Below, piece by piece: positions 17,088 to 26,344 of a DNA stretch of 43,473 bases. The stretch comes from Actinomycetospora lutea (GTDB lineage: Bacteria; Actinomycetota; Actinomycetes; Mycobacteriales; Pseudonocardiaceae), in NCBI RefSeq assembly GCF_028737205.1, contig NZ_JAQZAL010000042.1, positions 1-43,473 of the forward strand, written 5' to 3'. The notes under the pieces were generated by a model. The model had not been told where the DNA came from, did no database searches, and worked only from the letters and a program-made list of their open reading frames with translations. A program made the position numbers and the translations under genes. Every line of letters starts with the position of its first letter. Positions within the stretch are counted from its first letter, which is position 1.

Positions 17088-17428
17088 ACTGGTTCCGGAC
17101 TGGCAGCGCACTACCGAAGCCGTTGGCTGGTGACCGATGTCATCGGCGGTCTCACTGCCGCGGCGGTGGTCGTCCCGCAAAGCGCTGGTCTCACGATCGC
17201 AGGCCTCCCGGGCCTCTGCACTGCATGGTCCCCACGGTCGTGGACGTCGTGCTGGGTGGATCACGGACGCTCTCGGTGAGCACGACCTCCACCGGGGCGG
17301 TGCTGTCAGGGTCGGCGTTGCTGGCCGCCCGCGTGGCCGCTGGCAGGCCGAATCCCTACGGCACCCGTGCCGTGGGGATCGGGCTGCTCGCGGCCCGGCG
17401 GCTAGACGAGCGTCCAAGTCCCGAGTGA
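17088..17428 (+). pseudogene. SulP anion transporter N-terminal relic
   Basis: One frame reads HYRSRWLVTDVIGGLTAAAV, then VVPQSAGLTIAGLPG; this matches the first membrane helices of SulP transporters. The continuation MVPTVVDVVLGGSRTLSVST, with TSTGAVLSGSALLAA, lies in a different frame. LSVSTTST is a SulP hallmark. A few residues normally after VPQ are missing and the rest of the protein (over 350 aa) is absent. It is a relic cut off about 100 bases before the first element gene. Confidence 0.7.
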
Positions 17429-17540
17429 CAGGCGCGCGACCTGCGTGTCGCGCGACCTCGGCGCGGCTCCGGGGCATCACACCGCTCTCGGCGACCTCGT
17501 CTCCTCCCCCTAGTCGGCTTCAACTGCCACCCTTGGGCTC

Positions 17541-17981
17541 ATGACGCTCGTCGAATCGGACGTCGCGTGCATCCCACCGGGAAACGTGCGTGTGCCAAAG
17601 ATCGCCTTCGTTGAGCTCTGGCAACTCGCGAACGACCGCGCGGCCGAGCAGGGGGAACGTGGCGTCACTGACTGGTATGTCGGCGCGATCGCGCTTACGT
17701 GTCGGTGGTTGGCGACAGCGCCGGTACGGACCTCCCGTGGTGGTGGTTTGGTTAGTTCGCCTGCGACGAGGAGGCGGTCCCTCGCCTACGAGGAGTTGAT
17801 CGAGGAGGAGTACCTCGCAGCGCAGGACCTTGAGATGCGGCGACCTGACCTCGCTGCTCGTCCTGGTTGGTGCGAGGGGGTGCGGGAGACGCTTCAGTGG
17901 GCATGGCGTGCGGAGGGTCCTCCCCCGCTCGAGCTGCCACCGGCAGCCGAGCCCGACGTTTCGGCTCACACCCCATCCTGA
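17541..17981 (+). CDS. Element-associated hypothetical protein
   Basis: A 146-aa soluble protein. Notable patches are DWYVGAIALTCRWLA, SLAYEELIEEEYLAAQ, RPGWCEGVRETLQWAWR and a proline-rich tail. I recall similar proteins beside TraA-type relaxases in actinobacterial elements, but no function is known to me. It is convergent with the relaxase gene and the two 3' ends overlap by 16 bases, arguing for long association. Confidence 0.75.
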   Translation: MTLVESDVACIPPGNVRVPKIAFVELWQLANDRAAEQGERGVTDWYVGAIALTCRWLATAPVRTSRGGGLVSSPATRRRSLAYEELIEEEYLAAQDLEMRRPDLAARPGWCEGVRETLQWAWRAEGPPPLELPPAAEPDVSAHTPS

Positions 17982-20900
17982 TCGAACACGCCGACGTCAT
18001 CTTGGTCGGCGCCCTCGTCGGTGCCCGTCCCGTCGCCATGGTCGGTCTCATCGTGCGCTCGCCACTCAGCGAGCTGGTCGGCGCGGTGTTGCTCTTCCTC
18101 GCGTCCGTCCATCTCGTTCCGAGACCGCATCTCGGCGAGAGCTCGATTGGCGCGCTCGATGGCTGCTGATGTCTCGTCGGCAGTTGGGACTCGAACGTTG
18201 TCCTCGGCCACCTGAGGCGGCTCCGCCTTCGCGATTTCGCGGATGTCAGGCCCGGGCGGGGTGTGGCCACCCGGCTCTTCATCGGTAGCCGGCTGGTCGT
18301 CAAGGACCTCGTTGGCGTCGGGCTGCTGCCGCGCGGCTTTGCCCTCGCTCTCCGTGTCGATGACCGCGATGTCCGCGGGTCGGTCTGTGACGTCGGCCCC
18401 GGTCACTTCGCGATGGGTCTCCTCGTCCGCGACGGCCTGGCAGTGCGCTGCAAGCCACTCCTCCGCGGTGACCTCGGGTTCGGGCGCGACATCGTCGGCG
18501 TGGCGGGCGGCCAGCTCGGCCTTCGCGCGTTCGGCCGCGGCGCGAGTCCCGGCCGTGTGCGCGAGCCAGTGCGAGCGCGCCTCATCGATCTCGGCGAGCT
18601 CGCTGGCGCGCGCTGTCAACGTCCCGGCTAGCGCCTCAGTCGCGTCGGCCGTCTCGCGCAGGCGGGTCTGCTCGGCTTCGTCGGCGACGGCCCGCGCTTC
18701 GACGCGGCGGAGCTCGGCGTCCTGGCGGGCCCGGTCGGCTGCCTGGTGGGTGCCAGCGAGCTCGTTGGCGACGTAGCGGGGCGCCCAGGCGGCTTCGCGC
18801 TCGTGCGCGCGCACGCGGACCCGGAGTTGGCCGTCGGAGAGCTCGAGCTCTTCGCGGTCGATCTCAGGTCGGCCGAGGGCCCGCCACGCGGCGCGGTAGG
18901 AGGCGTAGGCCTCGACCTTGCCTGGTGCGGGCGCGGGACCGAGGGCGTCGTCGGGATCGTCGTAGCCCTGCAGCTCGCGCCAGTTGGCGACGGTGCCGGC
19001 CGCGGCGAGCCACTCCTCTCGTTCCTGCGGCTCGGCGGGGGCTGGTCCAAGCGCATCGATCAACCAAGGCGGAGGTCCATCGGCGAGCTGCTCGGCCAGC
19101 TCGGCGGTGCGCTGGTCGGCGGCGTCGGCGAGGGTCTCCAGGTATCGATTCCAGTCGGCGCGTCCAGTGGCGGGGCTCCATTCGCACCAGGTCGTGCCCT
19201 GCGGGTCGAAGGTGTGGGCGTCGCGGATGCGGGCGTGGATGACGTTGGTGAGGTTGCGGGCGCCTTCGAGGGGTCGGTCGGTGACCGAGTCGCGGAGAAC
19301 CTGCTCGGCGTCCTTCCCAGAGATCTCGGCTCGCCGCAGGACGCGGGTGAGGCTGGCGGCGCCGTCCTCGGCGGCGAGCCGGGATCGGTCCTCGCCGGTG
19401 ATCACTCCGTCGGCGGCGAGGCTGTCGAGCCAGCGACCGGTGCGTTCGGTCGCGGCCAGGGTCGCGGCGTCGGCGAACAGCTCGCCTGCGGTGCGAGTGG
19501 TGACCGCGTCGGCGGCGGACTCGGTGGCGATGGCCAGCGCGGACTTCGCCTCGAGCCCGTCGTCCTTGGCCATGACCGCTGCGAGCACGGCGATGGGGTC
19601 GCGGTGGACGGAGTGGTCGGCGGCGAGGCCGCGGGCGGGGTCGGTCGGGCCGGTGATGGTGGCGACGTGGGCAGTGTTGGCTTGCTGGCCGCGGCTAAGC
19701 CCGACGTAGGCGGCGGCGCGGCCGGTGGCCGGGGTGATGACCTGGTGGCTGGTGTCGACGTTGGCGCCCTGCGCGGAGTGGACGGTGCCGGAGTAGGCGA
19801 GGGAGACGTCCGCGTCGACGTACTCGGCAGGGAGCACGATCGGTCGCGCCGACGACGGTTCGAGCGCGGCCTCCTCGTCGGTGCGGAGGACGGTGAGGGA
19901 GCCGTCGTCGCCGACGGCGGTGACGCGGTAGGTCTCGCGGTTGATGGGTCCGCGGTGGTTGCCGGCGTGGCCGGTGAGCTCCCAGCCGTTGCGGCGGGCG
20001 GCGACGAGGTCGCCGACGCCGGCGTAGGTGCCGTCGCGCCCGAGGAATGCGCCGTGTTCGGCGACGCGTCCGAGGCGGACGAGGTCGGCCCGGAGGGAGG
20101 CGTTGAGTCGGGCGGCCTGGTCGTTGGTGTCGACGATCAGCAGTGAGCGGCGGCCGGCGAGGGTGTCGGCCAGCCAGGCACGCGAGGCGGAGGCCTCGGC
20201 GTCCTCGAGGCGGCCGCCGTCGATGAGTCGCCCGTGGCGGTGGTAGTCGCGCAGCACGGTCTCGTCGCCATCGCGAAGCCGGAGGGACGCGGGGCCTTCC
20301 CACTCGCTGGCGAAGCGGCGGGCTTCGGCGAGCTCGTAGCGGGTGCCGGTCTGCGCGACGAGGTCCATCGCGCCGCCGGCGCCGACAGCCGCGAGCTGGC
20401 GGTGATCTCCGACGAGCAGGAGCTTGGCGCCGCCGGCTTCGGTGTGGGTTCGGACGGCGGTGAGCGCCGAGGTGTCGGACATCGCCGACTCGTCGACGAC
20501 CACGAGATCACCGGGCGCCAAGGTCCACGAGGCGTCGGCGGGGTGCGGACGGTCGGCCTGCGCGAGGCGTTCTTGTGTCTTGAGCCAGCGCTCGATGTTG
20601 CGCGCGGTCAGCCCCTCGTCGGTGAGGACGTCGGTGGCGACCTGGCTGGTCGCCAGACCGAACACGCGACCGGCGGCGGCACCGCGCAGCTCGGGGTCGG
20701 ACCACGCCTTCGCGATGGTGCCGACGACGAAGCTCTTGCCGGTCCCGGCGGGCCCGACCAGGGTCTCGACCTTCGCTCCGGAGGTGAGGACGCCGCGGAC
20801 GGCGGCGGCCTGGTCGACGCCGAGTTCGACTCCGGCTTCGCGTAGCTGAGCGAGGAATTGGTCCGCGGCGAAATGAGGTGCTGCTGCGGCCTCACCGCGC

Positions 20901-22429
20901 CGAGCGGCGGCGATCATGGCCCGTTCTGTGTGCACATGATCGGGGGTGGCGTACAACCGAGCCCCTGGCGCTTGGTAGGCCGACGAGCCGTCGGCCAGTC
21001 GCAGCTCGTCGGGCAGCGCGTCGTCGCCGGGGAGGGCGGCGTCGAGCGGTGTCGCGAGGGCGATGCCCTGGTCGGTGAGTCGGTCGAGCAGGGCGGTGAC
21101 GTCGTCGCCGTCGGCGACGCCGAGAGTGTCGGGGAGAGCGTCGTTGATCGCGCGGGTGAGGTCGGCGCGGGTCCAGCCGGCCTTCTTGGCCTGGACCTCG
21201 GCCAGCGCGGTCTCGAGCACCGCGGTCGGCGACCACGAGTCGACCGCGGGCTGCGCGTCGGTACCGCGTGCGGCGAGGACGTCGTCGGCGACGCCGCGCA
21301 GGCCGCCGGCGACCTCGTCGCGCAGCTGGCGGTCGATGCGGTCGAGCAGCTGCTCGCGGGTCTCGCCCTCGTGGGACTTCGCGCGACGGGTGACCATGGT
21401 GGCCTGACGCGAGAGCCGGTCACGTTCGAGTCCGTGGGCCTCGCGGTCCTGGCGGGCCTCGAAGTCCGCGATGAGCTCGGCGGCCTTCGCGGTGACCGCG
21501 CGCCGGCGTGAGGAGAGCAGGTCGGTGGCGGTCTCGTCGACACCGATGACCTCACGGGCCTTGCCGTCGGGGCGCATCGCGAGCCGAACCCCGAGGGTCT
21601 CGGTGAGCCGCTCTTCGGTGGTGCGCTCGCCGACCGCGGCGGCGGCCGGGCGGAGGCGGTAGATGCTGCGCCCATCGAGGGTGCGCCACTGCCCGTCCGG
21701 GCCCTCGACGCGGTTGAGGATCGGGTTGTGGATGTGCAGTTGCGGGTCGTGGTCGCGGGAGTCGTGCTGGAAGAACGACGTGACGACCCAGTCGTGGGCG
21801 TCGACGTAGCGCCCGGCCGCGCCCCCGTGGTGCCCGACGCGGGCGTAACCGGCCTTCTCCGAGAGGTAGGACAGGGCGGCGTTGTTGCCGGCCCAGATGG
21901 CGTCCTCGACGGCCTGCCGGTACTCGCCCCACGCCGCCGCGGCCTCGGCGTCGCCCGCGGCCCGTGCCGCGACTTCCTGCGCTTCGAACGCGGTGTGCAG
22001 CACGGTGACGCTCTTCTGAACGCTGAACGTGGCGTCCAGGAAGGCGACGTTGTGGCGGGCCTGCTTGCCCGCCTCGACCTGGAGTTCAGCGCGGCGTTCA
22101 GCCGACGCGTCCGGCTCGCGTTCAAGCGCCGCGGCGTACAACTCGTCCTCGCTGGCATACCGACGGCCGCGATGACCCAGGGTCGGGACCTCGTCCCACC
22201 GGTCCGGGTCACGAAAGGCCTCGTGGCGCGGGTCGAGGAAGTGCTCGTACACCGCGCGCATGTCCTGGGGATCGACCAGGCCCGTGAGGCCGAGCTTCTC
22301 CGCGCCTCTCCCCCACCAGCGGCCGGGCGGTTCGCCGTCGGTGACCGCACCGGTGTAGTAGTTCTCGCGGCCAGTGGCCACTTCCTTGAGCAGGTAGTCC
22401 GGCGAGTAGCCCGACGCGACGCTCAGCAT
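17966..22429 (-). CDS. MobF-family relaxase/helicase (TraA-type)
   Basis: A 1487-aa protein that nicks the transfer origin and unwinds DNA for conjugation. The N-terminal relaxase has the catalytic tyrosine pair in ENYYTG (residues 24-25) and the metal-binding His triad H227, H232, H234 in DHDPQLHIHN. The C-terminal RecD/TraI-like helicase has Walker A GPAGTGKS (559-566), Walker B DLVVVDESAM, and LLLVGDHRQLAAVG. A charged, low-complexity tail follows. The start has a GGAGAAGG-type site. It is the last gene of the operon, separated by a 300-base non-coding segment from the gene before it. Intact and typical in length. Confidence 0.95.
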   Translation of the reverse strand: MLSVASGYSPDYLLKEVATGRENYYTGAVTDGEPPGRWWGRGAEKLGLTGLVDPQDMRAVYEHFLDPRHEAFRDPDRWDEVPTLGHRGRRYASEDELYAAALEREPDASAERRAELQVEAGKQARHNVAFLDATFSVQKSVTVLHTAFEAQEVAARAAGDAEAAAAWGEYRQAVEDAIWAGNNAALSYLSEKAGYARVGHHGGAAGRYVDAHDWVVTSFFQHDSRDHDPQLHIHNPILNRVEGPDGQWRTLDGRSIYRLRPAAAAVGERTTEERLTETLGVRLAMRPDGKAREVIGVDETATDLLSSRRRAVTAKAAELIADFEARQDREAHGLERDRLSRQATMVTRRAKSHEGETREQLLDRIDRQLRDEVAGGLRGVADDVLAARGTDAQPAVDSWSPTAVLETALAEVQAKKAGWTRADLTRAINDALPDTLGVADGDDVTALLDRLTDQGIALATPLDAALPGDDALPDELRLADGSSAYQAPGARLYATPDHVHTERAMIAAARRGEAAAAPHFAADQFLAQLREAGVELGVDQAAAVRGVLTSGAKVETLVGPAGTGKSFVVGTIAKAWSDPELRGAAAGRVFGLATSQVATDVLTDEGLTARNIERWLKTQERLAQADRPHPADASWTLAPGDLVVVDESAMSDTSALTAVRTHTEAGGAKLLLVGDHRQLAAVGAGGAMDLVAQTGTRYELAEARRFASEWEGPASLRLRDGDETVLRDYHRHGRLIDGGRLEDAEASASRAWLADTLAGRRSLLIVDTNDQAARLNASLRADLVRLGRVAEHGAFLGRDGTYAGVGDLVAARRNGWELTGHAGNHRGPINRETYRVTAVGDDGSLTVLRTDEEAALEPSSARPIVLPAEYVDADVSLAYSGTVHSAQGANVDTSHQVITPATGRAAAYVGLSRGQQANTAHVATITGPTDPARGLAADHSVHRDPIAVLAAVMAKDDGLEAKSALAIATESAADAVTTRTAGELFADAATLAATERTGRWLDSLAADGVITGEDRSRLAAEDGAASLTRVLRRAEISGKDAEQVLRDSVTDRPLEGARNLTNVIHARIRDAHTFDPQGTTWCEWSPATGRADWNRYLETLADAADQRTAELAEQLADGPPPWLIDALGPAPAEPQEREEWLAAAGTVANWRELQGYDDPDDALGPAPAPGKVEAYASYRAAWRALGRPEIDREELELSDGQLRVRVRAHEREAAWAPRYVANELAGTHQAADRARQDAELRRVEARAVADEAEQTRLRETADATEALAGTLTARASELAEIDEARSHWLAHTAGTRAAAERAKAELAARHADDVAPEPEVTAEEWLAAHCQAVADEETHREVTGADVTDRPADIAVIDTESEGKAARQQPDANEVLDDQPATDEEPGGHTPPGPDIREIAKAEPPQVAEDNVRVPTADETSAAIERANRALAEMRSRNEMDGREEEQHRADQLAEWRAHDETDHGDGTGTDEGADQDDVGVFDQDGV

Positions 22430-22730
22430 TCGGACGACCTTCTCCGCGGCACCTCTGGCCGCTGCTGAAGATCAAGAAGTCGGGATGGTCGCCGACGGCG
22501 TGTTTGGGGCCGGCCGGAGGCCGGCCGGTGCCCGAGGATCGTGATGCATAGGTGTGCGGCTCTTGATCTTTCCCTTGATCTTTTCGTCCTTCGGTCCTGT
22601 TGCTCGTGTCTTGTCGTCTGTTCGGCGTAGTGATCGGTGTCGGTAAGTGGTCTTGCTCTTGGCTCTTGTTCTTGTCCTGGTTCTTGGGTCGGGTCGGTTC
22701 TCGTGGTCGCGGTGATCGGCGCTTCGGTGG
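22430..22730. other. Candidate oriT region upstream of the relaxase gene
   Basis: About 300 bases without a gene and lower in GC than its surroundings. It holds AAGATCAAG at 22469-22477 and two direct copies of its complement CTTGATCTT (22562-22570, 22574-22582), 12 bases apart. It also contains a strong inverted repeat of GGCCGGCC (22508-22515 and 22519-22526) and a run of CTTG/TTCTTG repeats at about 22645-22690. Position next to a MobF gene and repeat content fit an origin of transfer. The nick site cannot be assigned by eye. Confidence 0.5.
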
Positions 22731-23582
22731 TCACGTGTGGGCCTCGTCGGTGGCGTCGGGGTCGGCGGTGTTGATCAGGTGCAGGGGCAGCGGTCGGTCG
22801 CGCAACGCCTTGAGCGCAGCCGAGGCGGTGCCGCGCGAGACGCCGGCGGCGGCCTCGAGCTCGCTGACGGTCGGCCAGGCGCCGTGGCGCTGCGCGTGCC
22901 ACGACGCAGCCGCCTCGGCGCGGTCGCGGGCCGGTGACGACGCCGGCCGGGATGCCTGAGCGTCCGTCGCCCTGTCCTCGGTGGGTGCCGTAGCCGTCGG
23001 ATCGCCCTGGTCCGACAGCCCCGGCTGAACAGTTGCCCCCGGCGGCTCGGGCTGAACGCTGAACGCGCTGAACGGCGGACGTTGAATGCCGCCGCGCTGA
23101 ACGGCCGACGGGCCGAACTCGCCGATGAGCGCCGCACCTGAGTGAACAGAGTCGGCCTGGGCGGGTTCGGCGGTGGCGAGCAGGTAGAGCAAGTGGGCCA
23201 CGACGGCAGCGGCGACAGCGGGCCAGGCGCCGACCCCGAACCGCAGAGCAGGCGCGACCTCGACCGCTGGGCCGCCGGCGAGATACGTGGCTTGCGCGAG
23301 TCCGGAGAGCCCCGCGGCGACGACGACGACGGCCCAGGCGTAGCGAGCCGCGCCGTCGCGAAGGCGGGCGGTGGCGCTGTATGCCACCAGTGCGAGCCCG
23401 TCGGTGATGAGCGGATAGAGCCAGGCGATCCCGACCGGCACCCGTGCAGCGACCGCGACCTCGTAGAGGCCGTGGGCGGTGGCGGCTGCTGCGCCGAGGG
23501 CGACCGCCAAGCCGGGCAGCCAGATAGCAGCGCGGACGGCCCGTGCAGCCGGCGGGTTCGTACCGTGGGCGCGGTCAATCAT
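22731..23582 (-). CDS. DUF2637 membrane protein with C-terminal winged-helix-like tail
   Basis: About 283 aa from MIDRAHGTNPP. Four membrane segments lie in the first 140 residues (AIWLPGLAVALGAAAATAHG, LITDGLALVAYSATARL, YAWAVVVVAAGLSGLAQATY, WPAVAAAVVAHLLYLL), the DUF2637 pattern of actinobacterial plasmids and integrative elements. A long polar linker follows, and the C-terminus (WPTVSELEAAAGVSRGTASA) looks like a helix-turn-helix. Its start overlaps the preceding gene. Role in transfer is likely from context but undefined. Confidence 0.85.
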   Translation of the reverse strand: MIDRAHGTNPPAARAVRAAIWLPGLAVALGAAAATAHGLYEVAVAARVPVGIAWLYPLITDGLALVAYSATARLRDGAARYAWAVVVVAAGLSGLAQATYLAGGPAVEVAPALRFGVGAWPAVAAAVVAHLLYLLATAEPAQADSVHSGAALIGEFGPSAVQRGGIQRPPFSAFSVQPEPPGATVQPGLSDQGDPTATAPTEDRATDAQASRPASSPARDRAEAAASWHAQRHGAWPTVSELEAAAGVSRGTASAALKALRDRPLPLHLINTADPDATDEAHT

Positions 23583-23973
23583 CGACCTCACCGGCTCCGT
23601 CGATGTGGACGCGACCGAGCTCCGCACGTGACGCGGCACCATCCGCGCCTTCACCGCAGCCACGGGCGCTCTCGAGGCGCTGCTGAGCACGAGCGACAGC
23701 GAGGCGTGCTGCCACTTGCGGGCCGCCGTCCGACGACGCCGACGCTTGAGTTCGGGCAGCGGTCCGCTCCGGAGGCGTGCGCTCGGCGCGGCGTTCGAGG
23801 TCGGCGACGGTGCGGCGCAGATCGTCGAGCGTGCCGCAGAAGCATCCGTAGTTAGGCCAGAGCTGCCCGAGGCGCTTGATCAGGGCGTCGTGCTCGGCCC
23901 ACTCCGCCTTCTCGCGCGCTCGCTGCTCTCGGCGGGAGAGGGTCGGCTCCGCCGACGAGCCAGCGGAGCTCAT
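23575..23973 (-). CDS. Hypothetical coiled-coil protein of the transfer operon
   Basis: A 132-aa product starting MSSAGSSAEPTLSRREQRAR. It is highly charged with predicted helices (EKAEWAEHDALIKRLGQLW; LDDLRRTVADLERRAERTPP) and a CFC motif (NYGCFCGTLDD). The start is set by ATGA overlap with the upstream gene, and its end overlaps the DUF2637 start by 8 bases. No family recognised. Confidence 0.7.
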   Translation of the reverse strand: MSSAGSSAEPTLSRREQRAREKAEWAEHDALIKRLGQLWPNYGCFCGTLDDLRRTVADLERRAERTPPERTAARTQASASSDGGPQVAARLAVARAQQRLESARGCGEGADGAASRAELGRVHIDGAGEVDD

Positions 23974-24674
23974 CGGTGCCCTCCATTGGCTCCGAGGCCA
24001 GGGCCGGTCAGCCAGTCGTGGCTCTGGTCGGACCGCCGAGCGGGCTCTGGCCCGGGCTCGTCGCGGGAGTGCGCCCACCACGAGGCGATGGACGCCGCCG
24101 CGTCCAGCGAGGGAACGGCGGTGGCGCCGCCGGGTTGGTTATGCCACCCGGGCCGCGTCTGGTGGTTCTCCCGACTGCACGACCCGGCGGCCTGTCGGAC
24201 CCGGCGGACGACCCCAGGGCGCTGGCGGTCGTGCCAATCCCCCGCGAGCTGCACCGACGCCCCGCGACCTTCGTAAGCGGCGCGCCAGGCCTGCATCAGC
24301 CAGAGCAGCTCCTCGACGACGTCGGGATGCCACAGCCAGCACTCCGGTAGGGCCGCAATGCCATCCGGGTAGCGCAGAAACACCGCGTGCAGCCACGCCA
24401 TGAGCTCCTCGAGAAGCTCGGCGACGGCCTGAGGATCCGCCGGCGCCGCCAGCCAGGACGGTGCGACGGTCGGCCCTGGGCGCGCCGGCACGGCGGCGAC
24501 CGCGTCGGCGAGCTGGGCGACGGTGCGGGCCAGGTCGTCAACCCTGGTCGGCATACCCGCGACGGCCTCCAGACCACGGCGCAGTCCGTCGACTTCCCGG
24601 GCGAGTCCGGCCAGGGCCTCGATGCGCGCAAACTCAGCGTCGCCGCCGGGTTGCTGGGGCGGGCGACGTGTCAT
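23970..24674 (-). CDS. Hypothetical protein of actinobacterial elements (DUF4913-like layout)
   Basis: A 234-aa protein. It has an N-terminal coiled-coil (AREVDGLRRGLEAVAGMP, VDDLARTVAQLADAV), a central block LPECWLWHPDVVEELLWLMQ followed by WHDRQRPGVVRRV and a single Cys. This CW..HP..VEEL..L..W pattern followed by WHD resembles a small family next to DUF2637 genes in mobile elements, similar in outline to DUF4913. Its ATG overlaps the TGA of the frame that ends the intron-split gene (ATGA), so it was co-translated with it. Confidence 0.7.
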   Translation of the reverse strand: MTRRPPQQPGGDAEFARIEALAGLAREVDGLRRGLEAVAGMPTRVDDLARTVAQLADAVAAVPARPGPTVAPSWLAAPADPQAVAELLEELMAWLHAVFLRYPDGIAALPECWLWHPDVVEELLWLMQAWRAAYEGRGASVQLAGDWHDRQRPGVVRRVRQAAGSCSRENHQTRPGWHNQPGGATAVPSLDAAASIASWWAHSRDEPGPEPARRSDQSHDWLTGPGLGANGGHR

Positions 24675-26344
24675 CGGTCCTGCCCCGGGCCGCCATCACC
24701 TGCTGCAGTCTCATCGCCGGTGTCAGCGTCGACGCGATCAATCTCGCTCGGTTCGAGGGCGCTGCGGTTGAGTCGGCCTGGGGCGCGGTGCCGGGATTGT
24801 TCCCGGTCCGTTTCCCCAGGCCGCTCGCCGAACCCGCCGTGCGCGTCTCCACGCAACGGGCTCTCCACGGTTTCTGCCGTATGGGTGTTGACGGATTGGA
24901 CCCACGGGTTGGGGATCTTGCTGCGGTAGCGGTACCGGGTCACCCACACCGCGCCCATGTCGAACAGCTCGATCCCGTCCGCCGCCGGCCGTCCCCATCG
25001 ACCGGTGGGGTCGATGAGCCGGCGGCGGAGGTCGACCCGCTGCCAGCGGTGGCGTTTGCGCATCATCGCGACCACCCGTCGCCAGGCGAACACGGCGATC
25101 TTGGCGAAGGTGCGCTTGGCCACCGCATGACGGAAGTAGGTCGCCCAGCCGTGCATGATCTGGTTGAGCCGTCTCAGCACTTTTCCGAGGTCCTGCTGGG
25201 AATTCCTGTTGGTCAGGGCGCGAATCTTCGCCTTCACCGACCGGACAGGCCGGTCAGCGATGAAGGTGTAGACGTGCCACGTGTTCGCCCCTTTCTTGCG
25301 GCGCCACTGGATGCGGAACCCCAAGAAGTCGAACCCCTCGCCCATGTGCACGACCGCGGTCTTGACTGGTGACAGCGCAAGACCCATCGGAGCAAGCACA
25401 CGCGCGATCTCCTCGCGCACCGTCTCGGTGTCGGTCTGGGTCCCGTGGACCAGAACGACAAAGTCATCGGCATAGCGAACGATCCGCCATACCGGTGACC
25501 CCCGATGACGACGCACCATGCGTCGATACTTGGTGGACATGACCCCGCCGGGCTGCCACGGCCGGTGCAAGTGCTCGTCGAGCCCCGACAAGGCAATGTT
25601 GGCCAACAGCGGAGAGAGAATGCCCCCTTGCGGCGTGCCGGTCGGGGTGTCGCGTTCCTCGCCGAGCTCGCTGAGCAGCCCAGCCTTGAGGAACCCCTTG
25701 ACCAGCACCAGGACGCGCTTATCGCTCACCCTCGCCCGCTCCAGCAGCGCGGCGTGGTCGATGGTGTCGAAACACGCCTCGATGTCCGCGTCCAGCACCC
25801 ACCGGTATCCGTTGGTGCCGAACAGGTGAATCTCGGCGATCGCGTCGTGGGCCCGCCGCTTGGGCCGGAACCCATAGGAGACCGGCATGAAGTCGGCCTC
25901 GAAGATCGGTTCCAGCACCAGCTTCAACGCCGCCTGAACGACCCGGTCCGCGACCGTCGGTATCCCGAGGCTGCGGACCTTGCCCGACCCACCCGGCTTG
26001 GGGATCTTGCGCTCCCGCACCGGCAGGGCCCGGAACGCACCCGTCTTGAGCTGGGCGCGCACCTCGTCCAGGAACACCTCGGCCCCGATGTTCTGCTCGA
26101 TGTGGGTGGCCGTGCGGCCATCCACCCCGGCAGTGCGGGCTCCGGTGTTGCTCGCGACCCGGTCGAACGCCACCTTCAACGTCGCCGGGTCATGCACCAG
26201 GTTGAAGAGGTCGTCAAACCGGCGACCAGGATCGATCGCCGCCCACTGGTGAAGCTTGGCCTGCATCCCCGATACCCGCGCCCACGACCCCTGGTGGGCC
26301 GCTAGAGCTGGAGCGTCGCTGTTCAGCGCCGCGTCTTTCGGCAT
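24671..26344 (-). CDS. ltrA: Group II intron reverse transcriptase/maturase
   Basis: A 557-aa frame. The reverse transcriptase has the RT motifs GIPTVADRVVQAAL, DADIEACFD (D185, D187), TPQGGILSPLLANI and the active-site YADD (291-294), followed by the maturase domain (HGWATYFRHAV). No HNH endonuclease domain follows. The intron-specific protein should end around residue 480-490 (YRSKIPNPWVQSVN). Codons from about 494 on run through intron domain V and VI, and the last 33 or so are 3'-exon sequence ending in TGA that overlaps the next ATG. The frame thus fuses the maturase to the downstream host gene's tail when unspliced. Confidence 0.93.
   Translation of the reverse strand: MPKDAALNSDAPALAAHQGSWARVSGMQAKLHQWAAIDPGRRFDDLFNLVHDPATLKVAFDRVASNTGARTAGVDGRTATHIEQNIGAEVFLDEVRAQLKTGAFRALPVRERKIPKPGGSGKVRSLGIPTVADRVVQAALKLVLEPIFEADFMPVSYGFRPKRRAHDAIAEIHLFGTNGYRWVLDADIEACFDTIDHAALLERARVSDKRVLVLVKGFLKAGLLSELGEERDTPTGTPQGGILSPLLANIALSGLDEHLHRPWQPGGVMSTKYRRMVRRHRGSPVWRIVRYADDFVVLVHGTQTDTETVREEIARVLAPMGLALSPVKTAVVHMGEGFDFLGFRIQWRRKKGANTWHVYTFIADRPVRSVKAKIRALTNRNSQQDLGKVLRRLNQIMHGWATYFRHAVAKRTFAKIAVFAWRRVVAMMRKRHRWQRVDLRRRLIDPTGRWGRPAADGIELFDMGAVWVTRYRYRSKIPNPWVQSVNTHTAETVESPLRGDAHGGFGERPGETDREQSRHRAPGRLNRSALEPSEIDRVDADTGDETAAGDGGPGQDR

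Noticed and set aside
18746..20146. Plus-strand glycine/valine-rich frame of 466 codons inside the relaxase gene
   Set aside because: Composition is that of an antisense shadow; the relaxase on the other strand has clear catalytic motifs.
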